NCBI RefSeq assembly: GCF_028769735.1
Contig: NC_088175.1
Coordinates: forward strand, 5,580,001 to 5,644,000
Origin: Zonotrichia leucophrys gambelii
Lineage: Eukaryota; Chordata; Aves; Passeriformes; Passerellidae
Length of the DNA stretch: 64,000 nucleotides
Direction: 5' to 3'
Part shown: positions 39,101 through 50,704 of the stretch, piece by piece
How the letters are laid out: each line of letters opens with the position of its first letter
How positions within the stretch are numbered: the first letter of the stretch is position 1
Translations under genes and position numbers: made by a program
The notes under the pieces: generated by a model
The model's input: only the letters and a program-made list of their open reading frames with translations
Databases searched by the model: none
What the model was told of the DNA's origin: nothing

Positions 39101-39718
39101 ACAGCACCTTGGAAGAGAATAATGCATGACACTGTTTAATTTGGTTATTACTACCGGACAGCAAAGCTTTTTGATCAAATTACAATTTGCAATGAGAACA
39201 GGAGTTCCTCAAACAGAACAGCACTGCATGCACAATATCTAAATTAAGCTCAGAAAGAGAAACCTAAAGTGGGACAAGGAGCTTAAGATCAGAGAAGAAA
39301 AGTAACCTTTCCTCTTCAAAAAATTTTTGTATCTAAAACGTGTAAAAGCACACAAACTTCAGCATCTCATCCTAACTAGGTCATTTTTTTGGGTAGCCTG
39401 GGGTACAATTTTTCAGTCTAGCTTTTAATGAGAAAAGGGATTGTGATTGTGCTGTCTCTCCTCTGAGCCTCCCAAAACCACATCGGAACCAACTGGACAG
39501 CGTTGCCATGAAAATGAACAGCTGTGAGGGGAACAGAAAGAGAAACTTAATGCAGTGTCCCAGTGAGCAAGAGGCCATAGAAGTGCACCCCCATGGTCTA
39601 TCAGTCAGTCAGTGCACAGACACACAAACCAGCCAGGAACACCTGCTCCCTCCCTTCCCACCAAGCTTCATGGCCTCAGTCTCCTCCTGTACCATAAAAG
39701 CAGGGCTGGGCTGGAGAT

Positions 39719-39790
39719 TTAGGGGTTTTGTTGTTTTATTGCTTTTTTTTAGGGTTTGGTTTTGCTTGGGGTTTTTTTTGAGGATTGGGG
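39719..39790 (+). repeat. T/G-rich low-complexity tract
   Basis: Runs of T separated by gg and gggg (ggtttggttttgcttgggg and similar). It is the complement of the A/C-rich tracts found elsewhere in the window. Confidence 0.8.
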
Positions 39791-41165
39791 AGTAGGGGTA
39801 CAAAAAAGGATGTAGAGCACAGATTAGTAGGAAAACAAAGTTCATCAGTTTCACTGCTCTTCACAGAATTTTCTTCCACACTCCACGGGATATCCTCAGA
39901 GAGACACACAACCAGATACCAGGACAGGGATTTCCAGATCTTCAGTCTTTCCAGCTCACTTGCTTTCTATCATCAAGAATTATTGCTTCAAGTTAGCACA
40001 CAGAAACCTTTATCTTAAAATTGAATTATTAAAACAATCTGAACTTTTTCTCTGTCTTATATTTCAGCATTTTATAGCTTCAAATAAATTCCTAGAACAT
40101 ACTGAAAAGAATGTCCATCTTTCACCATTTTTAGACAAGTCTTCTGAGTTGGTTCTGTTTCCAAGTGCTATTAAAATATGCAACATATATTGGCATACTC
40201 TGCTGTCTTGTTAGAACAGTAATGCAAGCTGAAAGCAGTATATTGGTGACCACATGAAATCAGTTTACTCAGGGCACACCTGTCAAAAATATTAAAATAA
40301 GGCTGCCACGGAAGTCTTTACTCTGGAGCTCTCAAGCATGAAGGGGTCCGACTGCAGAGTATCATTCTCACAACACCCAGCACACCTCAGCCTGGCCTTC
40401 TGGCAAAACCCACTGCTGAGTCTGGGCAGGGGCACTGAACAACAGATAAACAAAATGCAAATGGCTTGAATCACTCCAAAGAAAGACTCAGGCCATGACT
40501 GGGCAGCACTGGAGTGGCAGGTTTGAAATTTGTTTTGTGTGAGGGCAGAGGTCTTGGCCTGTCCACTCCTGCTGTTTGCACAGGGGAACTACTGATTTAT
40601 TTATTTTTACCTCCATGCATTTTTCATGCTGGAAGTGCTATTTACTATTTCTCCAGAGCATATCTATATAGGACCAACTAACCAGAGGTTCAGGTATTTC
40701 CAGGACATGCTCTGAAAGAATATTCTGAGGAGGGTAAGAAAGGGTTGCTAAGTGACCGACACTGATACAACTTTATACAGTGAGAAATATGAGACAACTC
40801 CTCACCTTCTTTTATATTCACACTAAAATGCTAAGTCTAATTCCTGCACAGAAATGAAAGCACCATGGATATTTAAAACTTTTTTTCCTCTGTGCTAAAA
40901 CAAATAGGCTATTTTAATTACTTTAAACTTTGCCCTATGATTTCATAATTGCATGCACCTTCCTTGCTGTGAAGAAGACCTGGATATCATACATATAATA
41001 GAACAGATGAAGACCAACAGGAAAAATCAGATATAAGCAAGTAGGCCAAACATCTGAAAACACAGAGAAGATGTGCACTGAGCATTCTCCACACAGGAAG
41101 CTTCTGCCACTTGCAAGCTCTCCAGAGCCACTCATCAGTGCAGTTTCCCAGTGCTGAGCTCGGAA

Positions 41166-41310
41166 GGCGTCTCTGGAGGTCATCCAGCCCAGCCTCCTGC
41201 TCAGGGGAGACCTTCTTCAAAGTCAGGTCAGGTCCACTGCTGAGTTTTCAGAACTCCCTGCGTGAAGAAACTGCAGCCTCTCCCAGCAACCTCTCCCAGC
41301 ACTTAACACC
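41166..41310 (-). mobile_element. Degraded CR1-like fragment
   Basis: ggaggtcatccagcccagcc, then cctgctcaggg and gagttttcagaactcc resemble the inverted CR1 tail in order, but with many changes and no clear 3' terminus. Probably an old copy; boundaries are approximate. Confidence 0.55.
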
Positions 41311-44300
41311 CCCCCTGTCAGGAGTTTTTATGGCAGCAATTATGGTGTGATATTCTCAGGCAGCAAAAAGGCCTGTTCTGATACTTGAACTGCTATGATC
41401 TCAAGCAATTAAACCATATTTCACCACAATCTCCACAGGCTCTAGCCTGTAGAAATTATTGAATAAATAGGAAAACTATTCTTGGTTTGGAAGGTACAGG
41501 CTATTCCTTCTTTTCCTATCTGACCTAGAAAATCAGAAGCATAATCAAAAGATGCTATCATGATATTCTTGCAAAAGAACAACCATGTGTCACTTTAATC
41601 AAAAACATTGTGTATTTCCCATGTTCTAGTTTGCAAGATGACTGAAGAGCTGAACATAAAAGGTAAGTTATGTTTTACATTGTTTTATTCTTTCAACTTA
41701 CTTATTTCCTTGGCTGTACTTCTTTCAAAAGCCTTGTGAAGTGTCTTAGGGGATTAAACAAAACAGCATCCCCATCCAAGGGATCTCAATTTAGCAAGTC
41801 TGCTGGACTATGCTGTCATGAAAAGAGCTCTAACAAACACTCCCTCCTGCTCAGTGTAACAAACTTCTGATTCTAAATAAAGGACAGATTCGGAAAGTAA
41901 TTACATCAGCTCTAAGAGTTTAGATTAGTAATATTTAGAAGTAATAACATAGTATTAACATAGTTCAGAATGCCCAAGAAGCCAGGGACTGACACTTTTA
42001 GTAACTATCCAATAATATGCTGAATACAATTAACATTTAGTCAAATACATATTTCACTGGATGAGAGAAAAGAAAAAAACACAACTTTTAAAGGGCTTAA
42101 ATTTTATCTACTAAAAAGACAGCAGAAAAGGTAAGCCAGTGCAATTAAGGAAAGCTGATTTTTATGTGACACTATGTTCAGCTCTTGCCTTTTTGGAAGT
42201 TTACAGCATTCCTTTGAATGATGACACATGGGTTGGCAAAACAGCTTTAAGATTCAGCCTGAGGCAGCAGTAAAAATAAAGTGTTTGTATTTTGACTTAC
42301 ACTTGCTATCTGCAGCTCTCAGTAATTACTTCCTAATCTCGCTGGGCTACCAAAATACAGTATAAAGTCATCTGAAGTGCAAGAAATCAAAAGCATCTTT
42401 TAGAAATCAAAAGACCTCTTAAGCTTTGAAAGCCTGGGTCACAAGACAACAGATAAGAGAAATGCTGTCCAAGCTCACGATGAGTATTCTTCTGCATTTC
42501 CAATTCAGGTTCCTGTACATTTCCTCTTTTCTCTCATGCACCCCTAGACAAAGCTGTTACATTTCATCTATGAAGTTAACCCCCAGCTGTGATCTGTATT
42601 TCTATACCAGGCTTTTAGTAGAAGCAGATAAAGAACAGGAAAGATCAAAAGATAATCAGATGATCACAGAACAAAGTATACTTTAATCTCTTCCTCTGCT
42701 GTTTAGGGGAAGTCCATGATTGAGATACATATGACAGTCCTATGTGGGGGAAGTGGCTGAACACTATGAATTTTTGATTTTTTTAACTTCTGGCTCTGTT
42801 TACAAAGGAAGCATTTTATCTTCTGCAAAAGAAATATACTCGGATAAAATATTCCCAGAAACACCACGAAAATCATATTTGGAATTGAAGATAGTTTCAT
42901 CTTTCAAAATGGTTTTTCAATGTGCTTTGAAGAGAGAACTAGGAAAAAACAGCTTATATTTGCATTTGAAGTACTCTGTTTTTATGGAAAACTATTTCAA
43001 TCCAGATTTCCTCCAACTCCTGTTTTACAGCAGGTCTAATGCTTTACTTTTGCTGCACAGCACACCACAAGTCTTTGGTTCACATGATACAAGTGTCAAA
43101 TCACAGACACCCAAAAGCCCAACTGCTCACTATGATTCCCACTTCTGCCTGCTTGACTGGGCAACAACAAACCCCAGCAAGGACCAACAAGGGTAAAGGC
43201 AAAGAGCATGTCCCAGTCATTCTCACCCTGGCATGCAGTCCTAGAAAATGATGGCTCATCCTCTTGTGACCAGTCTAGGCCCCTTTTCCTCCCAAAGTGT
43301 GCCTTCAAGAAAAATCTGCTGCATGAATAATCAGTAACAACTTGCTTACAGCATCTTAAAACAACAAAGTCTCTTCATCTCTGAAATCACCAAGTAGAGA
43401 TCAAAAAATTACTGCAGTATTTTTGTCAACCTTTTCATTGTTCTTGAACCAAGACCTATCGATCAGATCAGCGCTATTCTTTTACTTTCTGTTAATCAAA
43501 GAGATCCTCAGCTTCAAATCTAACAAAATTTCAAGTCTATCAGAACAGCAGAAGATATTCCTCAAACCAGAGTCTACCTATCTACACTGCTGTCTGCCAA
43601 CTGCATGAAGAATATCTCTGCATTGCCAATTCCTGACAGAGTGCATCTGTGCTCTTAATGAATCCAGCCTTGAAATCTCAGCAGAGGAAAAAAAATAGAG
43701 GTAGTATCTCATCTTCTACAATTAGAAGAAAGTATGTGAAGGCAAAGGTGTCAGAGACCAGCAAATAAAAAGAAAAAAACCCAAAGCACTTCAAGAAGCT
43801 TATTATAAATAATTACTGCAAAACTGCCTTCTCAAGAATACCGACAAAATACAACTTAATTAATTTTAAAATGCAGCTCATCTTTAAAAAAACAGTCCTC
43901 CCAGGAAATTCTGAACACAGCAGAGTTTAGAGGAATCTGGTAAATGAAAGAGAATGCAACTTCAAGTATGGCTTGGCACTTCTTGAACTCAAGACTGAAA
44001 TGAAGTGCTGTGCAAACAGACATGACCATACCAGAAAACTCAAAACCACAGTCTCTCACTTCCACATGAAGTTTGTTCCACTCTAACTAAATTTTCTAAG
44101 CCTATATCCAAAATGCAAAAAAACCTATCTAACCTGTCTTTCATGGAAATTAACTTACTCTCATAAAACATCTCCTGCTCTTCCATTTTATCCCAGTGAA
44201 CACAGTGTACTATGAACGCAGTTAAGAAAGAAATATTGCCCCAAATACTAATCAAACTCTAGAAATTAACACAGCATGTGACATCATCAGAATATTTTAC

Positions 44301-44670
44301 TGAACACTGAATTGCATGGAAGACATTTATTCCTGCACAGAATTCAACATCTCACTAATCCTGAGTGAAATTTCCCACCATTCTAGATGATGTCTTCAGC
44401 TGTGTCTGAATCCATTGCTTCTTAATCAGGAAGGAAAAGGAAAAAAGATATTAACAGTAACTCTCTTTTCATTTGCCTGTATTTTATTATTTATCAGAAT
44501 GTATGGGGAAAAAAATATTGTCCACTTATTTAATGAAGTGACAGAGGTTTAACTTCAGTGATTTCAATGCCTACACTGTATACTTCACTGTTAGACTTTA
44601 TTATCTATGACCAACATCTTGGAGTTTGGGAAAAATGTGGGAGTTTTATTAAGATTTTTGTATTAGATGG

Positions 44671-44713
44671 AAAAAAACCCAAACAACCAAAAAAACCCCA
44701 ACAACCAAACCAC
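44671..44713 (+). repeat. A/C-rich low-complexity tract
   Basis: A runs alternating with ccc and cc (aaaaaaacccaaacaacc and similar), one of several such tracts in the right half of the window. Confidence 0.85.
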
Positions 44714-45174
44714 ACTTGCAAACAATCTGGACGAAGGAAAAAAATACATTAAAAATTTAAAACCCTCTAAATCACTTGTGCTAGAATTTCTAGTCATACT
44801 AGAAATTTCAGTTTCTACAGCTCTAGTAAAAAAGTATTACTGAAGTTGAGTTTTCAGGAGAAAGTCACAGACCCTTTACCCAGACTTGTCATAGTATTCA
44901 TAATCCCAACTTCACATTCACTGCTATCTAAAGCATTTCTTACCTTTATTGAGGTGTTCATGGAGAAAGCAGTGCTTTCCCTAACTGAAAATTTAGATTC
45001 AGAGAACATGTTCCCCAGCAATGTAAGAAAGGCAGGAGCATGTTGCTTCCTCCTGTAGAACACAGACTTTAGGAATGTGCTACTGGAGACCAAGTGCATG
45101 TAAGACACAAATGCCTGCTGGTGCATGACAGTGTTCCTTATTCCAACTGTAAAGTGTAATTAAAAGACTCTTAC

Positions 45175-45255
45175 CTGGAACCTGCATGCAATTTCCTCAT
45201 TTCTCTCACAGTTTCTCCGAGTTTCTACCTCTTCTTTGTGATTTACTTTGCCAGG
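45175..45255 (-). other. Candidate TRAF3 5' noncoding exon (strong donor)
   Basis: On the minus strand a purine-rich segment (cacaaagaagaggtagaaac, then gagagaaatgaggaaattg) ends at ttccag|gtaagag, an almost ideal donor, at 45175. It lies between the putative promoter and the first coding exon, where human TRAF3 has a second noncoding exon. The acceptor is not clear, so the left boundary of the exon is only approximate. The plus strand also looks exon-like (ctctcacag then ttgccag|gtaaca). Unproven. Confidence 0.25.
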
Positions 45256-48200
45256 TAACAAACTATGGTATTATTTTGTCTTGCCAACCTTAAATGTTTT
45301 ATTTGCTGCCTGCAGGTTTACACCAACTGCAGTTCTGGAGGTTTCAGATCAACAGATATCACTGACATCTTGAGAACAAGGCACCTCTACAGCCCTGGGT
45401 CAGACAGGACACTACTAAGGACCAAACAACCCCAGCTCCCTTTGAAGGTTTCCCGTGTACTGGATTAAGAGAATTAACAAAAATCAATGAGGATGTTATC
45501 CTTCTACAACATTCCTAGTGTGGAAGTTGTAAAAGTAACTTATAAATTTTTCTGACTGAACTTCACATTATTACCCAGAACCAAGTGTTTATCACTGTTA
45601 CACAGCCAAAAAAAGTGTAACACAAGCAACAGCAACCTTTTAAAGAAACTTCTGATAAAATTGTACAGTACTGCTGCTGCTTCAGAAACACATTAAAACT
45701 GGTGCATTCCACACCATCCACAAGGCCTTAAAGAGATGTGCCTTCAGATTTGGAATACAAAGTTGACAGTTTTAGCTGAAAATTCTTTTTGCGTGCTTAT
45801 CGCCTGAGGGCTTCTTTAGTTAATATTAATGAAATCATGTTCACTTCTACCAAATAAATACTTAATAAAGCAATTCTGTGTAATGTATTAATGGCAATCT
45901 AACCTTTAAACATGCACTTTTATTTTTCAAAATTCAAACCTGAAAGCCTCCAGGTGTTACTCTAGAAACTAAATGAGAATACTCAGATTCTTTGGAAAAT
46001 TTATGCTCATAAAGAATTATCTGCTTGTTATAAAGATTCACACAGGCACAGTTTAGATATGCAGAATGGAAAGAATAATTTACAAATGGAGCAAATGCCA
46101 GATTTAAAAGTATGCAGAGGACACTCACTGATAGAGTAAGGGGTTTACATCCTAGGATTAGAGCTTACAGGATCTTGCACTGCTAATGACACTTCAGAGG
46201 AAAGAGTTTTGATTCCCACTTCCTGCAGATAACTTGTATCTAGGCAATGAAGCTTCCAGTATTACAGCAGTGTGGAATTTTCCCCCCATCAATTCTACAG
46301 AATTCCTACACGATTTTAAGACTTCATCCCTTTGTTTCTCTCCCTAAACTGTATAATAAGCAAAACATTGCTTACCTTTTATACCATCTCTGGCCTGAAG
46401 TGTTCTACATCAGTAGGAAGTATTATTTTTGGACTCTTCTAGCAAGATTTGTCACCACTCTAAACCCTTCTAGAAGTCTGGATAAAAAGAAATAACTTGC
46501 CCACGCTTCCTAAGAGTCATAAGACATTCTTTTTTTTAACATGATACTTTCCAACTAAACTGTACACCAATGCTTTGTTATCTTAGGAAGCAATTGCAGG
46601 ACCTGAAAACACCAGGTGTAATATTAAAGACAAATCTGCACCTCTCTATGTAAGGAGAACTACCACCTTAACATTATAAATGCTTCTGAGAAGAATCCTT
46701 TCTTTCTTCAACCTGCTTCACACTGTTTTGGAAGTTCTTTCATGGTTGCCTTTACAAGATCCCAAAAGAGCGTCCAACTCAATCCAATTCAGAATACATA
46801 TAAATGCACTTCCTGCAATGTGGCATAAAGTCACAAAATACATTAAAAATGTTGTAATATTGATCCATCAAGCCAGGCTCAAACCAGTTCCTGGAACTGT
46901 TCTCCATCATTATATAATATCTATAATGCACTAGTGGATAGGCAAGAGGGAGAAAAAGGGGGAGGAGGTAACTCCAAAGACTCTGTTAAGCATGATTCCC
47001 ATTTCCTCTACACATCTGCTAAATCTACAAGCAATTATTTTGAGGCCAAGAGCAGCAAATTCTTAGTGTTATATCAGAACAGTGAGTTCTACAGGTTAGA
47101 CAAGCATCATAGTGTCAAAAAGTGGGTTTTCTTTGTCTTGGGGCTTTTAAAAACAATTTTCCATTTTCCAAGACAGTTATTCAGGGGGAAAAAAAGAAAA
47201 TCATTAAACTAGGTATATGTAAACTCACACTGCATTTTTATCTTTATATAGTCTTACTACTTTGCCAATTTATTCTCCAGGGTATGGACTGCATCAGAAT
47301 TATACTTATTCACTGACAGCTGTGCTGCTGATAGCTGAGATTAGTTACAGTGAAGGCCACTCCACTTTGGAACAAGGATGGGTTTTGTTATCAATCCAAA
47401 CAGCCTCTGTGTCTCAGGGAAATAAGGGACTTCATCAGTGCACCAACACAACACAGAGGGCTGGCAACAGCTGTAATTAAGGCAAATTCATAGTGTCTTA
47501 AGTTCAGCTGAGAGAGGACAATCCTAAGTTATCTTCTCACTTCCCAGAAGAAAATTGTACATCTTTAATGATATGTCATCACCCAGTTTTTTAAAACCAT
47601 CTCAAGATAACTTTATTTTAAAAGTGGCCTAAGCTGAATGTAATAGACGCATAAGAGATCATCTCTCTTAGTACAAACTTTTTGTATTTATACACTTCCT
47701 CTGTATAGCCCCTTTTTTCTCTCATCTGCTCAGTTTTGACCAGGAATTTCAATCAAGCTCTCCACTACCACATTCAAGGTTTACTTTAATGGACTACAAA
47801 AAAATCAACAACACAGATGCCAGGAGAATATATTGTAAAAATCTATTTTTCATCCTATCAGCAGTGCAATGATGAATTGCTGAAAGGATTGCACATGAAA
47901 ATTCAGACCAAGGTCATCAAAATAAATGCTCATTCTCACAAAGACTGTATTACATTTTTGAAGTAGAGGAGGAAATATTATGTGCATGACTAGAATTAAA
48001 ACCAAAGGAAAGCAGATTTCCAAGCAACTACTTCATGGCAATAGAAAGACTGCTTAGGTAAAATGTTCTCGTCTACCCAAATATTCATGCTTTATGAGAA
48101 ATAAAAATCATTATATCCTTAATAAATGTAGCAGCAATTTGTCTCCTAACCAGTACCTAGCAAGCTTATGAAGCTTGGATTGAGTACAGCCCATTTCAGC

Positions 48201-49750
48201 TATGCACTCAAACACAAGGCAAAAGAAGCCTTTGAGAGAAAGTATATCAAATTGTAATTCCAAACAAATCTCCTTCAGAGTTTATCTAATGCTGTCAATT
48301 TTTCATGTTTGACAAATATGAGAATTTTCCCAGCAGCTAAAAAAACAAAAGGAAAGGCTTTACCATATCAGAGCCACAGAAAGCAGTGGCAGTGCCACCA
48401 AAGAACAAGCCATACATGTGAATACAATTTCAGGTAACACACAATCCAAGTTACAAGTATTAGAAGTTTAAAGGTGAGTGTCCAAACTCACAGTAACACA
48501 ATTCCAATAAATGTATGTATTTTCTTAGGCTCTAACCTTTAGAAAAGGTTCACCTTAAGAACAGGTTACAGAACCCTTTCCCATTTAAATACCTCTTTGG
48601 TACCACAGATGCTGCCAGAGTGGCATAAAGGTTGAAATCCTTTACAGTTCTTGTCCAGCCTCTGTTCTTATTGCTTTTTCTAACCTCTTCCCTAATTACC
48701 TGCTAACATGTAAACTCTCTATCAGTCTGGAAATTATATGTTGCTTCTCATGTAAAAATTCTCCTTCACAGACAACTGAAGAAACTATAATATTAAAAAC
48801 TGAGTTGTTAGCTTAAATAAAAGCTCTTGATTTCCAAAGTCCATGCAGCAGCTTTCTGGATCAAATCTGTATACTTCTCCTCTTCCCACACCTCCCCCAA
48901 ATTTGGAAGACTCTCTGATTGCTTACATTTCCTTTGTTTTATCTGAATCTCATTTGATCCGTGGCTTGAGAAGAAAGGAGAATAGGCTTTCTCAATGCTC
49001 TGATAGGGCTCTCTTTACTCCTGCCAATAAAGGGAGCTTTGCTACAGTCTGCCTGGTTTCTTTCTTTGCCCTGAAGAAAGAAAGAGTTTGAGTTACATTA
49101 CCTTCATTCAAAAACACTGTAACAGGCTTCTCAGAATCCATCAAGTTACTTCTTTAGTTTAATTAGACCATCAAACTAATACTTAATGATGAACTTTAAA
49201 AATAATCTAAATGTAACAAAGATAAATAACAAAGAACAGTACACAAAGCATATCAACATGATTTTTAAACTATTGTTTTCTTCTCCTCCAGTATTGCTCA
49301 CAAATGACTCAACAAAATAGCATTAAAGGAGGGCATGCACAGTTAAAATCACAGCTATAATTTCTTGCTTTCACGCACACACAAAAACTTCTTCACCCAG
49401 ATACAATATGGGTCATTACAGACTGTAGAAAACCTTCAAAGCAGTGCCATTTTCTTGGAAAGTCAGATAAATTCCATTTGAAAACACCAACTCAATTCTG
49501 GGAAAGCAATTAAGTGTTCTGCAGAGCAGAGCACCCCACAACAATATTCCAAGAGGTCATTACAAGCAAGCAACTTAGTTTGGGGAAGTTTTGTTTGATC
49601 CTGGGATTTTTACAAGCACAGAGAAAAAGAAGAAAATGGTCCAAGAGCATAATTAATAGAAATCTTCATCAATATCTATACTCCCATGTTTAGGAATGCA
49701 TAAAGTTCAACAAATGCTACCACAGTGCCCAGGCCACCACCACACAAGTC

Positions 49751-50125
49751 TGAAGCGCCACAGCCTCTATTGCTTTTTGATACAAGGTAGGTGACTTGGT
49801 TTTGAGGAAGCGGCACAGCGACTTAAACTCTCTAGGGTCGCTCGGGCTAAAGAGTACGCAGACACTAATGTGGTGGACGGTTAAAGGCTTTTATTATTTC
49901 TTCTCGTGGGGTTTTATAATCTAGGGGTTTTCTTACATCAGAGGGGGGTCTGTCTTTACTATCTATGGTTAGTAAGGAGTGGAAATTTACTGGGTAGGAA
50001 TGGAAAATTACTGGCATGTGGTTTAGGGGGCTGCATTCCTATGTTAATTTTCGTATCTAAGGGAACAGGGGCCCTGTCTTCCCGTAACATTGCAAGATCT
50101 TCTGAACGCCTGACCCTATCTACCA
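49751..50125 (-). mobile_element. Solo LTR of an endogenous retrovirus, alpharetrovirus-like R region
   Basis: Read on the minus strand, the element has a TATAAAA box (49918-49912) and AATAAA (49895-49890). The segment after it, gcctttaaccgtccaccac, resembles the cap/R region of avian leukosis-type LTRs, where TATA box and poly(A) signal are also about 20 bases apart. It ends ...gcgcttca at 49751. With a TG start at 50125 the flanks caagtc (49745-49750) and caagcc (50126-50131) agree at 5 of 6 bases, the target duplication length expected of alpharetroviruses. No gag, pol or env follows on either side. The TG start is inferred; another possible start is near 50090. Confidence 0.65.
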
Positions 50126-50269
50126 CAAGCCTCTCTCACCCTTATGCGTCAAGGCCAAATTTTGTGAGCGCACAGCAGCAACCTCACCTGGCCATGTACA
50201 ATACAGAGCCAAGGCACAAAATTTCCCAGGAATTTCAGCAGTTTGACTCTTGTCAGTGCACTTTGCACC

Positions 50270-50590
50270 CACCTAGCCCCGAGTCCAGGAGGGCGCTGAG
50301 GCCAAGCCGGGCGGTCACTCCGCGGTGCCAGGGCAGCGACGTTGGCGGGCGGGCCGGGGCAGGGGCAGGCCGGCAGCGAGGGCCCGGCCGGGCAGAGCGC
50401 TCCCCGCTGCCATCCTGCACACAGCTGGGGACACGAGGGGCCTCAGCAGCCACAGGCACACCGACGGGCCTCACAGTCACACAGCTTGGCCTCGGCAGTC
50501 ACACAGCTGGCTACGGAAGGTCACAGTGTCACAGAAATGCTTACCTGACCCCACACGCGCCGGGACTTCGCTCCCCTTGCCACAGCTGAA
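50270..50590. promoter_or_regulatory. TRAF3: CpG-rich island, putative TRAF3 promoter
   Basis: This is the only CpG-dense stretch of the window, with roughly two dozen CpGs in 320 bases and Sp1-type gggcggg boxes near 50345-50355. It lies about 15.7 kb upstream of the TRAF3 start codon exon. On the minus strand two donors face TRAF3: gctag|gtgggt (exon end 50273) and gtcag|gtaagc (exon end 50545, near-consensus). A short direct repeat of cagtcacacagct occurs near 50474-50505. A CpG promoter fits the broad expression of TRAF3, but the assignment is inferred from position. No competing gene is visible. Confidence 0.55.
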
Positions 50591-50704
50591 GTGCGGGACT
50601 TTGTACCACGAGACTAAGATAGCCACAAAGGAGGAATGCCACAAACTTCCACAGCTATAAAACTGGGGTTTTGTGGCTTTCTGAGTTTTTTTGATCTTGG
50701 TCAT
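50545..50704 (-). other. Candidate TRAF3 first exon with an open upstream reading frame
   Basis: The donor CAG|gtaagc at 50545 closes a possible exon of unknown start. A frame beginning ATG at 50704 (MTKIKKTQKATK) stays open for 53 codons to this donor. If spliced directly to the acceptor at 34645, the frame would read ten more codons and stop just past the TRAF3 ATG in another frame, an overlapping upstream ORF. I do not recognise the peptide, and the start site of transcription is unknown, so the ATG may not be transcribed. Confidence 0.3.

Larger units (their letters stand above)
34646..50272 (-). other. TRAF3: Probable TRAF3 5' intron(s)
   Basis: The acceptor just before 34645 shows that at least one upstream 5' UTR exon exists. 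Human TRAF3 has noncoding first exons far upstream. The region to the CpG island is AT-rich with no recognised coding exon. It contains the palindrome at 35881-35985, A/C-rich tracts, a CR1-like fragment near 41166-41310, a candidate noncoding exon near 45175 and an LTR near 49751. The 37-41 kb and 46-49 kb stretches hold nothing else I can identify. Confidence 0.6.

Noticed and set aside
42744..43196. A 150-codon plus-strand ORF
   Set aside because: Low-complexity hydrophobic/aromatic composition in AT-rich intron, and no family recognised.
49906..50589. A 227-codon plus-strand ORF, the longest in the window
   Set aside because: It runs through the antisense of the LTR and the CpG island. 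Its composition follows those elements, it has no recognisable domain, and its length is explained by stop-poor GC-rich sequence.
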